From positions 2,760,501-2,824,500 of the forward strand of contig CM060703.1 of the NCBI GenBank assembly GCA_030686995.1: a DNA stretch of 64,000 nucleotides, read 5' to 3'. Position 1 is the first letter of the stretch; every line of letters starts with the position of its first letter. Position numbers and translations under genes: made by a program. Positions 33,551 through 45,653 of this stretch are shown one piece after another. Source of the stretch: Artemisia argyi (lineage: Eukaryota; Streptophyta; Magnoliopsida; Asterales; Asteraceae). The notes under the pieces were generated by a model, which did not search any database, was not told where the DNA came from, and saw only the letters and a program-made list of their open reading frames with translations.

Positions 33551-35912
33551 AACAAAACACAAAGAATACAAACGAAAGAATTTATCCCACATCGACTATT
33601 GAGTCCATGTTAACATCGGATAGCTTACTATATATTGGAAGGTCCTGGTGAGCCAAACATTATGAGTATTTCATATGGATATATATAAATATTTTATACT
33701 CTTAATAGTAGTTAACAATTTTATATATTTGTCTTTGCCAGAGTTGTTTTGTGTGTTGTGATTTGTAAACACAAAACAAATATCGCAATGACAAATTTTA
33801 TTATCTAAAAAAGTTAATAAAGCTATTGATGAATATATTAAGTGACTGGGCATGGATACACCTACCCACTGGGTAGTTTACCCGGATGAGGTGTCATTCA
33901 ATAATTGGGAGAGAAGTAACAAAACATTAATTGTGTTTTTATTCATTTCATGCCACATATTACAAGAACTATATTCATTGTGTTTTTAGCCACTGGTAGT
34001 TTACCCACTGGGTATGTTAAGTTTTCTCCTAAGTGACTTATCTAAAAAAGTTAAAAAAGCTACATTTTTAAATATATGAACTTAATTGGTCAGTGTGTAA
34101 TATCATGACATGAATTTCATATTCCCCAATCATTTAACTTACAAAAGTATATTAATTCAAGTGGTCCAACCAAGAACCGAGTATCTGGCCGGGTCAATTA
34201 AGAAATCCACTATAGTGACAGTGAAAGTCATTGCTAATAATAGCCAAGTTCAAAGGTAGAAGAGCAATTATTTTGTTGTTTAGCGGAGTTTTAACGACAA
34301 CATACAGTATACGTTGTCGCTAAAAGTGCCCCGCCACCAAAAGTTAAAATTCTTGTATTGCTAAATATTGGTTTTTGTATATTCAAGAATCAAGAGTGTA
34401 AAGGTCCCGAGTTGATATTGAGCTTGACTCATGAAAAGGAAAAAAAAGATGTGCTTTTGGTGGAAATGGAGTTTGAGTTTGTATTGTCACGATCCTCGAT
34501 TTCAAAGCTCGAGCTCAGCTAATAGCCTAATATTATAAATTTATAATCTTCAAACTTGAGATTAACGAGCATATTCAGTATAGAGCTTATACAAACTAAA
34601 GCTTTGCTAAAGTGCGCCTCATTTTTCTATGAAAACTTCGCTTGAGTTCGTATTGCCAAGTAAATGCATTTTTGTCTAGTTTGTTTTTTCATCTTATTTT
34701 AAAGCTTGAGCTCAGCTCATGTTTGGAGCTCGTATTGCCAAGTACTGCGTTTTTTTCGTCATTGTGTGACAATGTTATATGTTTTCAGCAAAACTATCAT
34801 TCACTAATAATGAGATCAGCTTAGTTTTTTCGAATTTCACTTGTACATTAGCATCTTCTTTACATATATCGAAAGATTACTATAACGTGATTTAGGCCTG
34901 CGAATGTAGTGTCCTAAACATAATTTCGCCCGAATTGGTGCGACTTCAACAATCAATTGCAGCCATATATATAGTGCATACAGGGGTTCATAATTCCAGA
35001 TTTTTCAAGCCAAAAAAAGCCTTTAACCCGCTGTTAAGCCCACTACTAAAGGCTTGATCCATTTTGTTCCTTACCTAATAGTGCAGAACTGCAGATTAAG
35101 GGCAAGTATTAGCCAGCTCTGCCACGTCCCCTCCCTCTTCCCCTGCCCCTTTCCCGTCCTCTGAATTCTCCACTGCCATGATCATCTCTTTCAAAGCTAA
35201 ACATGCACTTTCTTATATCATCTACTTTTGTCACATGAGGAACCCCTTGGCTCCTGGAAAAGTTAGAATATTAAAAGTTGAAATGAATGGAAACTTAAGT
35301 GGCGATTTTAGCCCATCGATGAATAGGTAAATCTCGAAAGTAGCATAAATCATGATTGAAAGACACAAGTCAGATAGGCCAGAAGTTGCCACAGTTTATC
35401 AGTAAAACAGTGCAATACGTGCTTTGGGTAAACCAGACCCGCCCGTTTCAAACAGTACAGCAGTTAAATGATTTGACCCATTATGAAACCCTGCCCATAT
35501 ATATTGCCACCTCATGTCTGGACAATTTAGAGTCATTTACTCATGTTCGGACATATTGGGTTAGAAAAAATCGCCAAACGGGTCAGATGGGTTGAATTAG
35601 CTAATAGGTGAACACGCCATTTGGATTGAATACCAAAAGTCTAATTTTTTGGTGTACAACCTTTTCATTTTGAATGAAAAATATACTAGTCAAAGCCAAC
35701 TCGGCTGGATTCAAACTATACAATAAATGGCGCACAAAAACCACCCGCCTCGTCTACCTTGCCACCTCTACCAAACATTATTCTAGAACAAGAAGCATTA
35801 ACCATGTCTGATATGCTTAAAAACGGAATATATATGCTAATGCCGTTTCGTAATGGCCAAATAACAACAAGAATAATAAGAAGATAATTGAAGTCCCAAG
35901 TTGGGTAATTCG
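33551..35912. other. S1 spacer of U3, no gene seen
   Basis: Homologous to S1 in the other units. At about 34,456 it shows the empty hAT site ('gtgcttttggtggaaatgg'). The short open frame at 35,356-35,595 recurs in U1 and U4, but its product has no recognisable family and the differences look neutral. Confidence 0.55.
33847..34029. mobile_element. 183-bp insertion with perfect 8-bp TSD
   Basis: The direct repeat 'taagtgac' flanks it exactly (33,839-33,846 and 34,030-34,037), and the other units are continuous here. Inside, 'tacccactgggtagtttaccc' near the left end is echoed by 'gtagtttacccactgggta' near the right end as a direct, not inverted, copy. There is no clear terminal inverted repeat. 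The 8-bp TSD suggests hAT ancestry. Confidence 0.65.
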
Positions 35913-36125
35913 TTTATTGATTTCAATACAAACTAACACCTAGACAACGAGGGTATTTAAACAAGTGAATAGCTTGGGAAGAAAGCTAATCTTTCGTTCC
36001 AAAAGTGTAAAATTCGTGACAACAAACTAGAAACAAAAAATGTCAAAACAATTCCATTGCAATTTCTACCATCGTACTTTTAGATACTCAACCGTCTTAG
36101 TTCGATCCACATAGAAGCTATTTTT

Positions 36126-37805
36126 CTAAGAAGACGAAGCAATTTCATCTAAGTACCCACTGAAAATGCGTTGTTGTATATCAAATTGATTCTTCATATC
36201 AACTAACATCTTATTCACGATGGTCTTGGTTTTTGCATACAATCTAGAAAAACATGCTTGCATCTCAACCCTTTTTGATTCAAGCACCTTGGTGAGTAGT
36301 AGTTTTAAATTTTGCAGTGTGCGGAATATCTCTTTAGTATCACGCGGTGGTCTAATCTGTCTTCTGAAATCTTTATAATTGCTATCAGCAAGTGTCTTCA
36401 TCCACTTAGCCCTTTTAGTGTCAGTAGTATAAGCTTCTATTTTCTCTAGAACCTTCCATATAGCTGCCATAAGCCGGTATGCCACTGTGGTGATTTTTAT
36501 AGCTCTAGCCTCCTCATGTGAGACCATTGTAAAGGTCGCATTTGAAGAACTGCCAAGCAAATAATTTGTAACTTCAGCAGACAATTTTATTTCCATTGCT
36601 TCTTGCTCCTCATCCGCTGCTTCTTGCTCCTCATCTGTTGGAAAAATCTCTAAACTACTCTTTAATTGACGAGTGTTTAAAACCACCAACGGCCAAGTCT
36701 TTAAACCCTGTAACGGGTAAATCTTTAAACTCTTTAGGCTAGGAAACGGGGAAGGTTGATGTGAGATAACTTCTTCCGAGGTAGAAAGAAGCTCGACAAT
36801 CTCCAAGCTAAGTGCAAGAGATTTGACACTGTGGAGACGTTGAAACACATCAGAGATTCTATGAACATTTGTCTTTTGTGGAGAAGATATACAGAGATCC
36901 ACCTTCTCCAAAGAACGGCATCCATCCAAGGATAACTTAGGAAAATTAGTACCTTTTATGCGTAAGTACGTAAGGTCACGCGCAGAAATAGTAAGTTCCC
37001 CTGGGAATCCACTAATACGCCCAGTGTAATTCTCATGAGGTGTATCCACAAATATTAGGTTCTTTAGCTGAGGTGTGTCCACATATATAAAATCCACCTT
37101 CCATTCTACTTTTTTAAGTGTCAGACTACGAAGTTGGGAATTAATTATAGTGAAACCTTCGGAGGGTTTACGTTCAAACATTACTTGACATCCCTCTAAG
37201 GTAAGATTCTTCAAGTTCTGACACATGGCTAAAAGAGAACTGCAGTTACTACACAATGAGACATGATGGAGACGTAAAGTAGTTAAAGCCGGGAGATCCC
37301 AAGGGAGGGAATCAGAACCCCAACCAATAGAGGTGCCCCTGCCAATCAATCTGAGATGTTTGAGCGACTTAGATTTCAACTGAGAGGGAAAAATATAATA
37401 ATCTCGAATGCTAATAGTTAGTTTTTTGACATTGTGAGAGAATGCATAATCCAGAATTCTGTCGACAGACAATTCAGCATCCCCTCGAACAGGAAGGTGC
37501 AGGCTGACAGAAGATACGTCTATCTTATTATTACGGGCAGAGAGAACATCGTTAACAAATTCATGATATAATCCTGAGGATTTCGACAATTGTTCGTAAC
37601 GTGAACGTTTGAGTCTGGGCATTGAAAAATTAAGATTCGGCATTGAAGCACGAATAGACCTCCATCTAGAAGACAAAAAACTTAATCTGATAGCATATTT
37701 GATGTCGATGTACGAGAGGATTTTATATATAAGATCATCGGGCAAGTTGCTTAGTCTATCAACTTTCGTCCCACTCTCCATGGTCGACCTAGCTAGAGCA
37801 TTCAT
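36126..37805 (-). CDS. F-box/LRR protein, copy 3 (intact)
   Basis: Single-exon gene of 559 codons with the same order as copy 2: F-box at about residues 17-55, LRR-like repeats, the acidic DEEQEAADEEQEAMEIKL linker and the C-terminal helical region of about 150 residues. It carries the MFERKPSEGFTIINSQ version of the mid-LRR segment, as in copies 1 and 4. There are small differences from copy 2 in the probable ligand-binding LRR face and near the end (IVNKMLVDMKNQFDIQQRIF). TATA-like sequence is at 37,886-37,895 and a poly(A) signal candidate at 35,913-35,918. Likely functional as an SCF substrate receptor. The target is unknown. Confidence 0.8.
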   Translation of the reverse strand: MNALARSTMESGTKVDRLSNLPDDLIYKILSYIDIKYAIRLSFLSSRWRSIRASMPNLNFSMPRLKRSRYEQLSKSSGLYHEFVNDVLSARNNKIDVSSVSLHLPVRGDAELSVDRILDYAFSHNVKKLTISIRDYYIFPSQLKSKSLKHLRLIGRGTSIGWGSDSLPWDLPALTTLRLHHVSLCSNCSSLLAMCQNLKNLTLEGCQVMFERKPSEGFTIINSQLRSLTLKKVEWKVDFIYVDTPQLKNLIFVDTPHENYTGRISGFPGELTISARDLTYLRIKGTNFPKLSLDGCRSLEKVDLCISSPQKTNVHRISDVFQRLHSVKSLALSLEIVELLSTSEEVISHQPSPFPSLKSLKIYPLQGLKTWPLVVLNTRQLKSSLEIFPTDEEQEAADEEQEAMEIKLSAEVTNYLLGSSSNATFTMVSHEEARAIKITTVAYRLMAAIWKVLEKIEAYTTDTKRAKWMKTLADSNYKDFRRQIRPPRDTKEIFRTLQNLKLLLTKVLESKRVEMQACFSRLYAKTKTIVNKMLVDMKNQFDIQQRIFSGYLDEIASSS

Positions 37806-38122
37806 TATGAGATCGACCTTAAGCGTGAGGAATGATAATAGAGACGTAGGGTTTTTGGGATTATGAATGTGAATTAATCAAATCAATATATATAAGTTTC
37901 TGGCTATTTGAGAATTGGAATCATGTCCAAATTTGCGCCTCACCAAAACCGACGTACAAAAATAATATAAGGTATAGCGTTTGTATATTTTAGCCCAAAT
38001 AATATACGCATCCAGGCCCAACAAAATTTGGATTCTAGTCGATAGGCTGGGTCGAGCTCACATAAAACAATTTCTTCCTTTATGATTATTTGTCAAAGAT
38101 AATGGTTTTATAAATTATAGTA

Positions 38123-38126
<4 letters not shown>
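37806..38126 (-). promoter_or_regulatory. F-box copy 3 promoter
   Basis: Conserved block with a TATA-like TATATATTG (minus), about 85 bases upstream of the start codon. It is followed upstream by a LINE fragment in place of the type C relic. Confidence 0.5.
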
Positions 38127-38171
<45 letters not shown>

Positions 38172-38564
38172 TTGCAAAAGGTGAATGTATTATATTAACT
38201 TCCAAGAATTTACATCATAAGTATAGAAACTAAGATTTTGGACATCCCCAAAATCTTGATACAAACAGAAACAGATACTACAACATATCCAATATCAGAT
38301 AGAACTAACACTCTATATCTGATAACAATGTTCTCTGATAGACCAAACAAAGCAACATTTGATTCTACTTTTAAGAGCACTAAATGCATCATACCAATAC
38401 CAAGTATTAGCAATCATACTCTTCATCAATTCACCAATACTGCACCTACCATCTAGCTACATTTCCTCTTCTCCATTCTACCTAACCACCCTGCCACCAC
38501 AGTAGACAATGTAGAATGAAGAGAGGCTTCACTAGGCACTCATAACCCATCCATTGCGGGGCTC
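38127..38564 (-). mobile_element. LINE 3' fragment (5'-truncated)
   Basis: On the minus strand this is a poly(A) tail (38,127-38,171, seen as T) preceded by about 390 bp nearly identical to the LINE 3' end at 25,741-26,147. It is inserted at the same 'agtaagttt' site as the full LINE in U2, so one insertion probably preceded the duplication. It is broken at 38,565 by a copia LTR. Confidence 0.75.
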
Positions 38565-39254
38565 TGATAGGATCACTTGATTTGATCACACACTATGAGG
38601 TGTTGGACCTTTATAATGTGTATATGTGATACTTTGAGTGAATATGATTAAGTATGCGGAATCTACTTTAACCACACTTAGAATGTTTATTGGAAATGGA
38701 ACTATGATGTTTGTGTTTATTTAACAAAGAACAATGAAAGTATTTCACCAAACGATTCAATATTATTCAAGATAATACGAGTGACCTTTACTATCACTAG
38801 GGTTACAAAGACCTTGAATCTTGTGTTTTTGTTCTATTGTTTTTCTCTATGTATATCTCTACACACATATCACTATCACTTGTATGTGTAAGACATATCT
38901 AGGATCTTCCTTCTATAGTCTATGGAAAAGATCTTTTACAATCTATATGTCTTATCTAATCACTAGCTTATGACTTATCTTCATTCTAGCTAGATGATGA
39001 CTTATCTTGTCAGTCATTAAGATACAACATGTATCTAGGATTACAACTCACTTGGAGTGTTCAATTTGATGACTACAACAAAGATATTATCTTGTACACA
39101 TATCAGTAGAATAAGTCGTACTTATCTACACAGCAGCTGTATGAGTCATAGCATCAGCAGAATCCATCAGTGGAAACGTACTTTGAGCTTTATGAGCAGG
39201 AACATACTTGATGTATTTTCTTGAGCCTTTATGCTGATTATTTAATTCCCAACA
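38565..39254 (-). mobile_element. Copia-type LTR (690 bp)
   Basis: The minus strand starts TGTTGGGAATTAAATAATCA and ends GTGATCCTATCA, so TG...CA ends are perfect. Just upstream on that strand is the purine-rich TAGGGGAGGATTG, a polypurine tract, which marks this as the 3' LTR. It is inserted in the LINE fragment. Confidence 0.75.
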
Positions 39255-40468
39255 ATCCTCCCCTAAACATGTGAATTACATTCAAACATGTTTTTCTGAA
39301 TTAAATGAGGACTTTGTGAAGAGCTTTCAAACACTTTATTGTCAGACTGTTGATCTGAACTTTCTTCTCTTTTGAGTGATTGAATGTCTTTTTCTGTAAC
39401 TCATCTGCTTTCTGTTCTTTGCTCCATTCTTGGACTAAAATATGGTGTAATATTCAACTTGAAGATTTATAAGAGGCAATGATGCTGTGTATCTTGGATG
39501 CTTGTTCCAAGAAGTAGAAATCATCTTTCAGCATATCTTTGGAAGTGATGAACAAACGTAGTGAACTGAAATTGAAATCTTTCATCTTTTGATCTAGATA
39601 GAACTTTCTCCTATCAGCTCTGTTCTTGTTCTTTATCAGTAGAAACCATGTCATCATCTTGTATGCTCTTATCTTTTTCTTCTTTTTATTTGGTTAAACT
39701 TCCTTTAAAGGGTTTTTGTAACCTCCCCTGAGATTTATTTCTCTCTTGAGCAATTTCCTCCCCTGTTTGGAAGATCTCTGACAATCATATCATATAACCA
39801 TCATCTGATCTAGCAATTTCCATGTTTTCAGACAATTTGTACATGAAGCCATCAATTCCTTAAGAGTTTAAATGCTGCCCTCATCACTTTAGGTGTGTAA
39901 CCTCCTATGAGTGGTGAATCACTGAGCATTGACTCATAATCCATCATTAGATGATTTTCTGAGCCTCTTTGAAAATCCTTTTTAAGAAATATTTGACTTA
40001 GCAGTATGAACATGATTTTATGATTAAAAATCATATTGCTTCTATCCATTTTGAAGGGATTAAGTGTGGTAACTAACACCTAATCAAAATTTCAGTTTAA
40101 AGCAACCTCTGGTTGTGTGAGAACCAATGTTTTCAGTTATAAATAACTGCCTGTGTACAGATAAACCTATTCAAAAGGCTTTGTTTACGGGGTTTCCAGC
40201 TCGTGGCATTTGTTACCTCTAACATAAGTGTTAGATTCACTTTTGCTCGCTGTTCTTTCTATCAGATATCCGTAGATTAGTCACATTATACTTGAGAGTA
40301 TAAAATGATAGAAAGTGAGTTGTATCAGTTATTAACTGATCAACTAATTTTTCAATTCAAAGTGAAACATCATAATCAGGTTCCAAGAAAGAAGTTTTAA
40401 GGAGTTTTGAAATCCCAAACTCTTTCTATCATGAACCTATTATATCAGCATAAAGGATCAGCCATAGT
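39255..40468 (-). mobile_element. Internal remnant of the copia-type element
   Basis: About 1.2 kb preceding the 3' LTR on the minus strand. It is non-coding or too decayed to read, with the polypurine tract next to the LTR. It ends abruptly at about 40,468 against the AHL type C relic, so most of the element and its 5' LTR are deleted. Confidence 0.55.
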
Positions 40469-40612
40469 TTGTAATCTGTGGTGGGACGGGTTGTTAAACC
40501 GCAATGTAAACTGTCTCTAAAGCAATTGATGGCCTCTCTACGAACCAACCAATATTTGTCCTCCGAGACCCCGTTGGCATTGATATGACAAACTTCGTAA
40601 TAAAATCTGTGA
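40469..40612 (-). pseudogene. AHL exon-2 relic, type C, truncated (U3)
   Basis: Only the acceptor-proximal half remains, nearly identical to 31,122-31,262. The acidic stretch and Gly/Ser tail were lost in the deletion that also removed the rest of the copia element. Confidence 0.55.
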
Positions 40613-41929
40613 AAAACAACATAATCTACAAATTAGTTACCAACTTTTATGGAACAAGACATAGTAAAAATGAATAGTATCCAATACTATCCATAGTTTG
40701 CAATGATTGACAAGTTTGCAAATTAGATTATGTTATTGCTAGTGTTTTTTGCTGAACAAGACACAAAGAAGACAAAAGAAAAGGATTTTATCCCACATCG
40801 ACCATTGAGTCTATGTGTACAGTGAAGTTACATAATGACAAATGACTATAGTTTTTTGAAACAACATGCTCAGCCCCATCGCTTCATTGTAAACAAGGAC
40901 TGTAACTGCTCGCAAGTTGCGGCGTAGATCAAAAGACAAGTGCTAGAAAGATTCTTGCTACCATAGAAGCTAACTGGAACTCGTGACTTATAGAAATAAG
41001 GCCTGCTTATAAACCATTTTTTATTTTACTTTTGGACATTGAAAAGGGTGGAACTGATGACCTCTATTTAAGCTCTTAATCATCGATCCTAACACCTCAT
41101 TTGTGATAAGTTATGCCTTTAGTTCTATTTATGTACAGAAATGTAAAGGTCCTGAGTTGATATTGAGCTCGGCTCATATTATAATATGCAAACTCGAGCA
41201 TAGTTTAATGAATCTGCTTGTTAACTATGGAGCTTATACTAACAAAAGCTGGTAAAGTGTGCCTCAGTTTGCTAGGTAAACTTCATTAGCATGTTGTTTA
41301 CTTCAAACAACAAAAAACTTGTTCAAAAAACCATCTTGTACACCACATTCTTATCACTAATTATGTAATTTCAGTAAACATATGTGCTAAAATGATACAA
41401 ATTCCTCAAGCTCTATTTCGTGAATCTGTACCGAGTAGGTTGATGCACTTTCAGTTAGTATATAGCCACTAACTCTGCTAATACATGTCAGGAAGCAAGT
41501 ATATCTAAATAGCCTATAAGGAGCTAAGATGGACTAGTCTTTGCTCTTTTGACTTCGTCCGTTACATACCAACTCTTTCTAGCCGGTTTAGCAACAAAAG
41601 AATGACTAGTAAGGGAAAACAGCTTCCCGAGTAGTTCACGGTCTTGTTACCGATCATTATGTTATTTTGATAATTCAGTATAAGATATAGTAAACTTAAA
41701 ACACAAACCAAAACACCCCCTTGCATGCTCAAATAGTAAAATGATACAAATTTGCAAAATTTTCTATCCAGTCAATCTGTTTTCACATTATTAAAACTTC
41801 TACTGTTAACAAGAAAAAACATGCTGATCTAAAGTCTAAAACTAGCTACTAAAACTTGTCAACAACATCAAACTAACCGAACTATTAACAAAGAGTGACT
41901 AATCTACCAAATGATTATCAAATCCATGC
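40613..41929. other. S2 spacer of U3, no gene seen
   Basis: Nearly identical to 31,263-32,509 and 48,310-49,477. No supported gene. Confidence 0.5.
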
Positions 41930-42402
41930 TCATGAAGAATCCATTAACCGGCTCGATGGCTCCATGAAAGAATCATCAACATTTTTCTTCAATTCAATAA
42001 AGTGGTAGTGTCCATATGACGCCACCGGGCATGGAGCTGCTATACACTGGTAAGGACATTGCAGCCGACGAAGATAGTACTGCATCATAGTTCTGTCTAT
42101 AATCTCCGCCACCTGATTTTGGAGATTGAACTCTTGCTTCTGAAACCGACCCGTTACCAGTATGTGGATATTCCACTCTGCCTCCTTCAGAATTAGTCCC
42201 ACCACCAGCCGAATGCCTTGCATTATCCTCGCCTTCTTTTTTATCTTCCATTGTTAACTTGTGGTAGGACGGGTTGTTAAACGATGCTGCTACGATGTTA
42301 ACTGTTCCTGAAGCGATCAGTGGCCCCTCAACGATCCCACCAAGTATTTGTCCTCCTGGACCCGCTGGTATTGATATGACAAATTTCTCAAGAAAATCTG
42401 TG
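41930..42402 (-). pseudogene. AHL exon 2, type A, best-preserved copy (U3)
   Basis: This is the only second exon in the window that is open from its acceptor (CACAG before ATTTTCTTGAG, at about 42,402) to the stop at 41,994. It reads DFLEKFVISIP, GGQILGGIVEGPLIASGTV, VAASFNNPSY, then MEDKKEGEDNARHS, Gly/Ser-rich sequence and GGVIWTLPLY. GGQ-x-GG and P-L-x-A-x-G-x-V are hallmarks of the second half of the PPC/DUF296 domain, which mediates AHL oligomerisation and contacts other transcription factors. No AT-hook exon lies between it and the next relic at 42,510, so it cannot make a complete protein unless spliced to the exon at 50.6 kb, which is unlikely. Confidence 0.65.
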
Positions 42403-42509
42403 AAAAAAGACGAAATTCTCAAATTAGTTTCACCTTCTATAAAATTTTTGAACTATCTTACTGATCAAGAACAATGCAAAATTGATTATAGCTACTGGAG
42501 ATCCCTTAA

Positions 42510-42960
42510 CTAGCTCCAAGAAAGAATCAACAAGTTTCTTCGATAAAGTTGTGAATATGTCTGAGCTTGTTGCAGTGTAGTTGACCATATAACGTTACTA
42601 GGAATGTGGCAGTTATACGTTGGTAAGAACATTGAAAATGACGAAGGTGGTAGTGTCAAGGGAGGTGCATCATTGTGACCATAATCTCTGCCACTTTTAC
42701 TCTGGAGATTGCCCTTTTGCTTCTGAAACCAACCCGCTACCAGAATGCGACGACTAGTCCCACCACCACCCGAACGCCTTGCATTATCCTCGTCTTCTTC
42801 TTCATCTTCCATCGATAACGTGTGGTAGGACGGGTTGTTAAACGACACTGCCGTGATGTAAATTCTTCATGAAGCAATTTGTGCCCTTCAACGACGCCAA
42901 CAAATATTTGTCCTCTTGAATGGTGTTAATATGACAAACTTAGCAAGAAAATTTGTGTGC
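42510..42960 (-). pseudogene. AHL exon-2 relic, type B (U4)
   Basis: Minus-strand coding from FNNPSYHTLS through MEDEEEDEDNARRSGGGG to a Ser/Gln tail is open for 112 codons. The PPC core upstream is broken and the acceptor reads CACAA. Confidence 0.65.
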
Positions 42961-45440
42961 TGAACAAAACAAAAAGAAGACAAAAGAAAGGATTTTGTCC
43001 CACATCGACTATTGAGTCCATGTTAACATCGGATAGCTTATTATATATTGGAAGGTCCTGATGAGCCAAACATTATGAGTACTTCATATAAATTATGTAA
43101 ATATTTTATACTTATATAGATATATAGATAAATATTTTATACTCTTAATAGTAGTTAACAATTTTACAAATTTGTATTTGCCAATAGTTGTTTTGTCTGT
43201 TGTAAACACAGAACAACTATTGCAATGGCAAATTTTATGATCGTTAAAACTATCTAAAAAAAAAAGTTAATAAAGCTATTTATGAAAAATATAAGGTGAC
43301 TATCTAAAAAAGTTAAAAAAGCTATTTACAAAAATATAAACTTAATTGGTCAGTGTGTAATATCAGGACATGAATTTCATATTCCCCATTCATTTAACAT
43401 ACAAAACTTTATTAATTCAAGTGGTCCAACCTAGAACCGGGTATTTGGCCTGGTTAATTAAGAAATCAGTTATAATGACGGTGAAAGTCATCGCTAATAA
43501 TAGTCAAGGTCAAAGGTAGAAAAGCGATTATTTTGTTGTTTAAAAGTTAAAATTCTTGTATTGCTAAAATATTGGTTTTCGTATATTCAAGAATCAAGAG
43601 TGTAAAAAGGTCCCGAGTTGATATTGAGCTTGACTCATGAAAAGGAAAAAAAGATGTGCTTTTGGTCAATGGCGGAGCTAGAAAAAGTTTTGTGGTTAGG
43701 CCGAAACAAAATTTTTTTCGGAAAAACATTAGATGTGAGGGCTGAGATGAAAAAAAAAAAAAAAAAAAAAAATTCACACATGAAATCGCGAAAAAATACA
43801 CTAACGGGCTTAGGCTTAGGGGGCCGAGACCCTTCCCGGTCCTCACTAAGCTCCGCCCTTGCTTTTGGTGGAAATGGAGTTTGAGTATGGATTGTCACGA
43901 TTCTCGATTTTGAAGCTCGAGCTCAGCTAATAGCCTAATATTATAAATTGATAATCTTCAAACTTGAGATTAACGAGCATATTTAGTATAGAGCTTATAG
44001 AAACTAAAGCTTTGCTAAAGTGCGCCTCATTTTTCTATGAAAACTTCGCTTGAGCTCGTATTGCCAAGTAAATGCATTTTTGTCTAGTTTGTTTTTTCGT
44101 CTTATTTTAAAGCTCGAGCTCAGCTCGTGTTTGGAGCTCGTATTGCCAAGTACTGCATTTTTTTCGTCATTGTGTGACAATGTTATATGTTTTTAGCAAA
44201 ACTATGATTCACTAATAATGAGCTCAGCATAGTTTTTTGAATTTCACTTGTACATTAGCATCTTCTTTACATATATCGAAAGGTTACTATAATGTGATTG
44301 AGGACTGCAAATGTAGTGTCCTAAAACAGAATTTCGCCCGAATTGGTGCGACTTCAACAATCAATTGCAGCCATATATATAGAATCTGAATTGTGGTTGC
44401 GGCCATATATATATAGTGCATAAAGGGGTTCATAATTCCAGATTTTTTAAGCCAAAAAAAGCCTTTAAGCCGCTGTTAAGCCCACAACTAAAGGCTTGAT
44501 CCATTTGTTAGTTATGTGTGGGAAGGCTTGATCCATTTCGTTCCTTACCTAATAGTGCAGAACTGCAGATTAAGGGCAAGTATTAGCCAGCTCTGCCACG
44601 TCCCCTGCCCCTTTCCCGTCCTCTGAATTCTCCACTGCCGTGATCATCTCTTTCAAAGCTAAACATGCACTTTCTTATATCATCTACTTTTGTCACATGA
44701 GGGACCCCTTGGCTCCTGGAAAAGTTGGAATTTTTAACCATGTCAAAGGCTTTGGATAAATTAGAATAATATGAGAAATATTTGTAATGGCATATTAAAA
44801 ATTGAAATGAATGGAAACTTAAGTGGCAGTTTTAGCCCATCGATGAAAAGGTGAAACTCGAAAGTAGCATAAAATCAAGATTGAAAGACACAAGTCAGAT
44901 GGGCCAAAAGTTGCCACAGTTTATCAGTAAAACAGTGCAATACGTGCTTTGGGTAAACCAGACCCGCCCGTTTCAAACAGTACATCAGTTAAATGATTTG
45001 ACCCATTATGAAACCCTGCCCATATTTATTGCCACCTCATGTCTGGACAATTTAGAGCCATTTACTCATGTTCGGACATATTGGGTTAGAAAAAATCGCC
45101 AAACGGGTCAGATGGGTTGAATTAGCTAATAGGTGAACACGCCATTTGGATTGAATACCAAAAGTCTAATTTTTAGGTGTACAAACTTTTCATTTTGAAT
45201 GAAAAATATACTAGCCAAAGCCAACTCGGCTGGATTAAAAAAACTATACAATAAATGGCACACCCAAACCACCCGCCTCGTCTACCTTGCCACCTCTACC
45301 AAACATTATTCTAGAACAAGAAGCATTAACCATGTCTGATATGCTTAAAAACGGAATATATATGCTAATGCCGGATCGTAATGGCCAAATAACAATAAGA
45401 ATAATAAGAAGATAATTGAAGTCCCAAGTTGGGTAATTCG
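42961..45440. other. S1 spacer of U4, no gene seen
   Basis: Full-length S1, including 'gcagccatatatatag' near 44,365 and the 'aggcttgatccattt' block near 44,490. Apart from the MITE it holds no recognisable feature. Confidence 0.55.
43667..43861. mobile_element. hAT-type MITE with 8-bp TSD (U4)
   Basis: 195 bp flanked by perfect 'cttttggt' (43,659-43,666 and 43,862-43,869). Inverted ends are CAATGGCGGAGCTAG and CAAGGGCGGAGCTTAG. Orthologous to the insertion at 3,797. The interior poly(A) gives the false open frames seen on both strands. Confidence 0.8.
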
Positions 45441-45653
45441 TTTATTGATTTCAATACAAACTAACACCTAGACAACGAGGGTATTTAAACAAGTGAATAG
45501 CTTGGGAAGAAAGCTAATCTTTCGTTCCAAAAGTGTAAAATTCATGACAACAAACTAGAAACAAAAAATGTCAAAACAATTCCATTGCAGTTTCTACCAT
45601 CGTTCTTTTAGATACTCAACCGTCTTAGTTCGATTCACATAGAAGCTATTTTT

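Larger units (their letters stand above)
33101..42510. repeat. Unit U3 of the tandem block
   Basis: Type B relic, S1 with a 183-bp insertion, F-box copy 3 (open), promoter, LINE fragment, copia LTR fragment, end of a type C relic, S2 and type A relic. It lacks the hAT and Stowaway MITEs of U1 and U4. Confidence 0.7.

Noticed and set aside
43618..43898. Open frames on both strands around 43.7 kb
   Set aside because: They run through the hAT-type MITE and its poly(A); the U2 and U3 copies lack this DNA.
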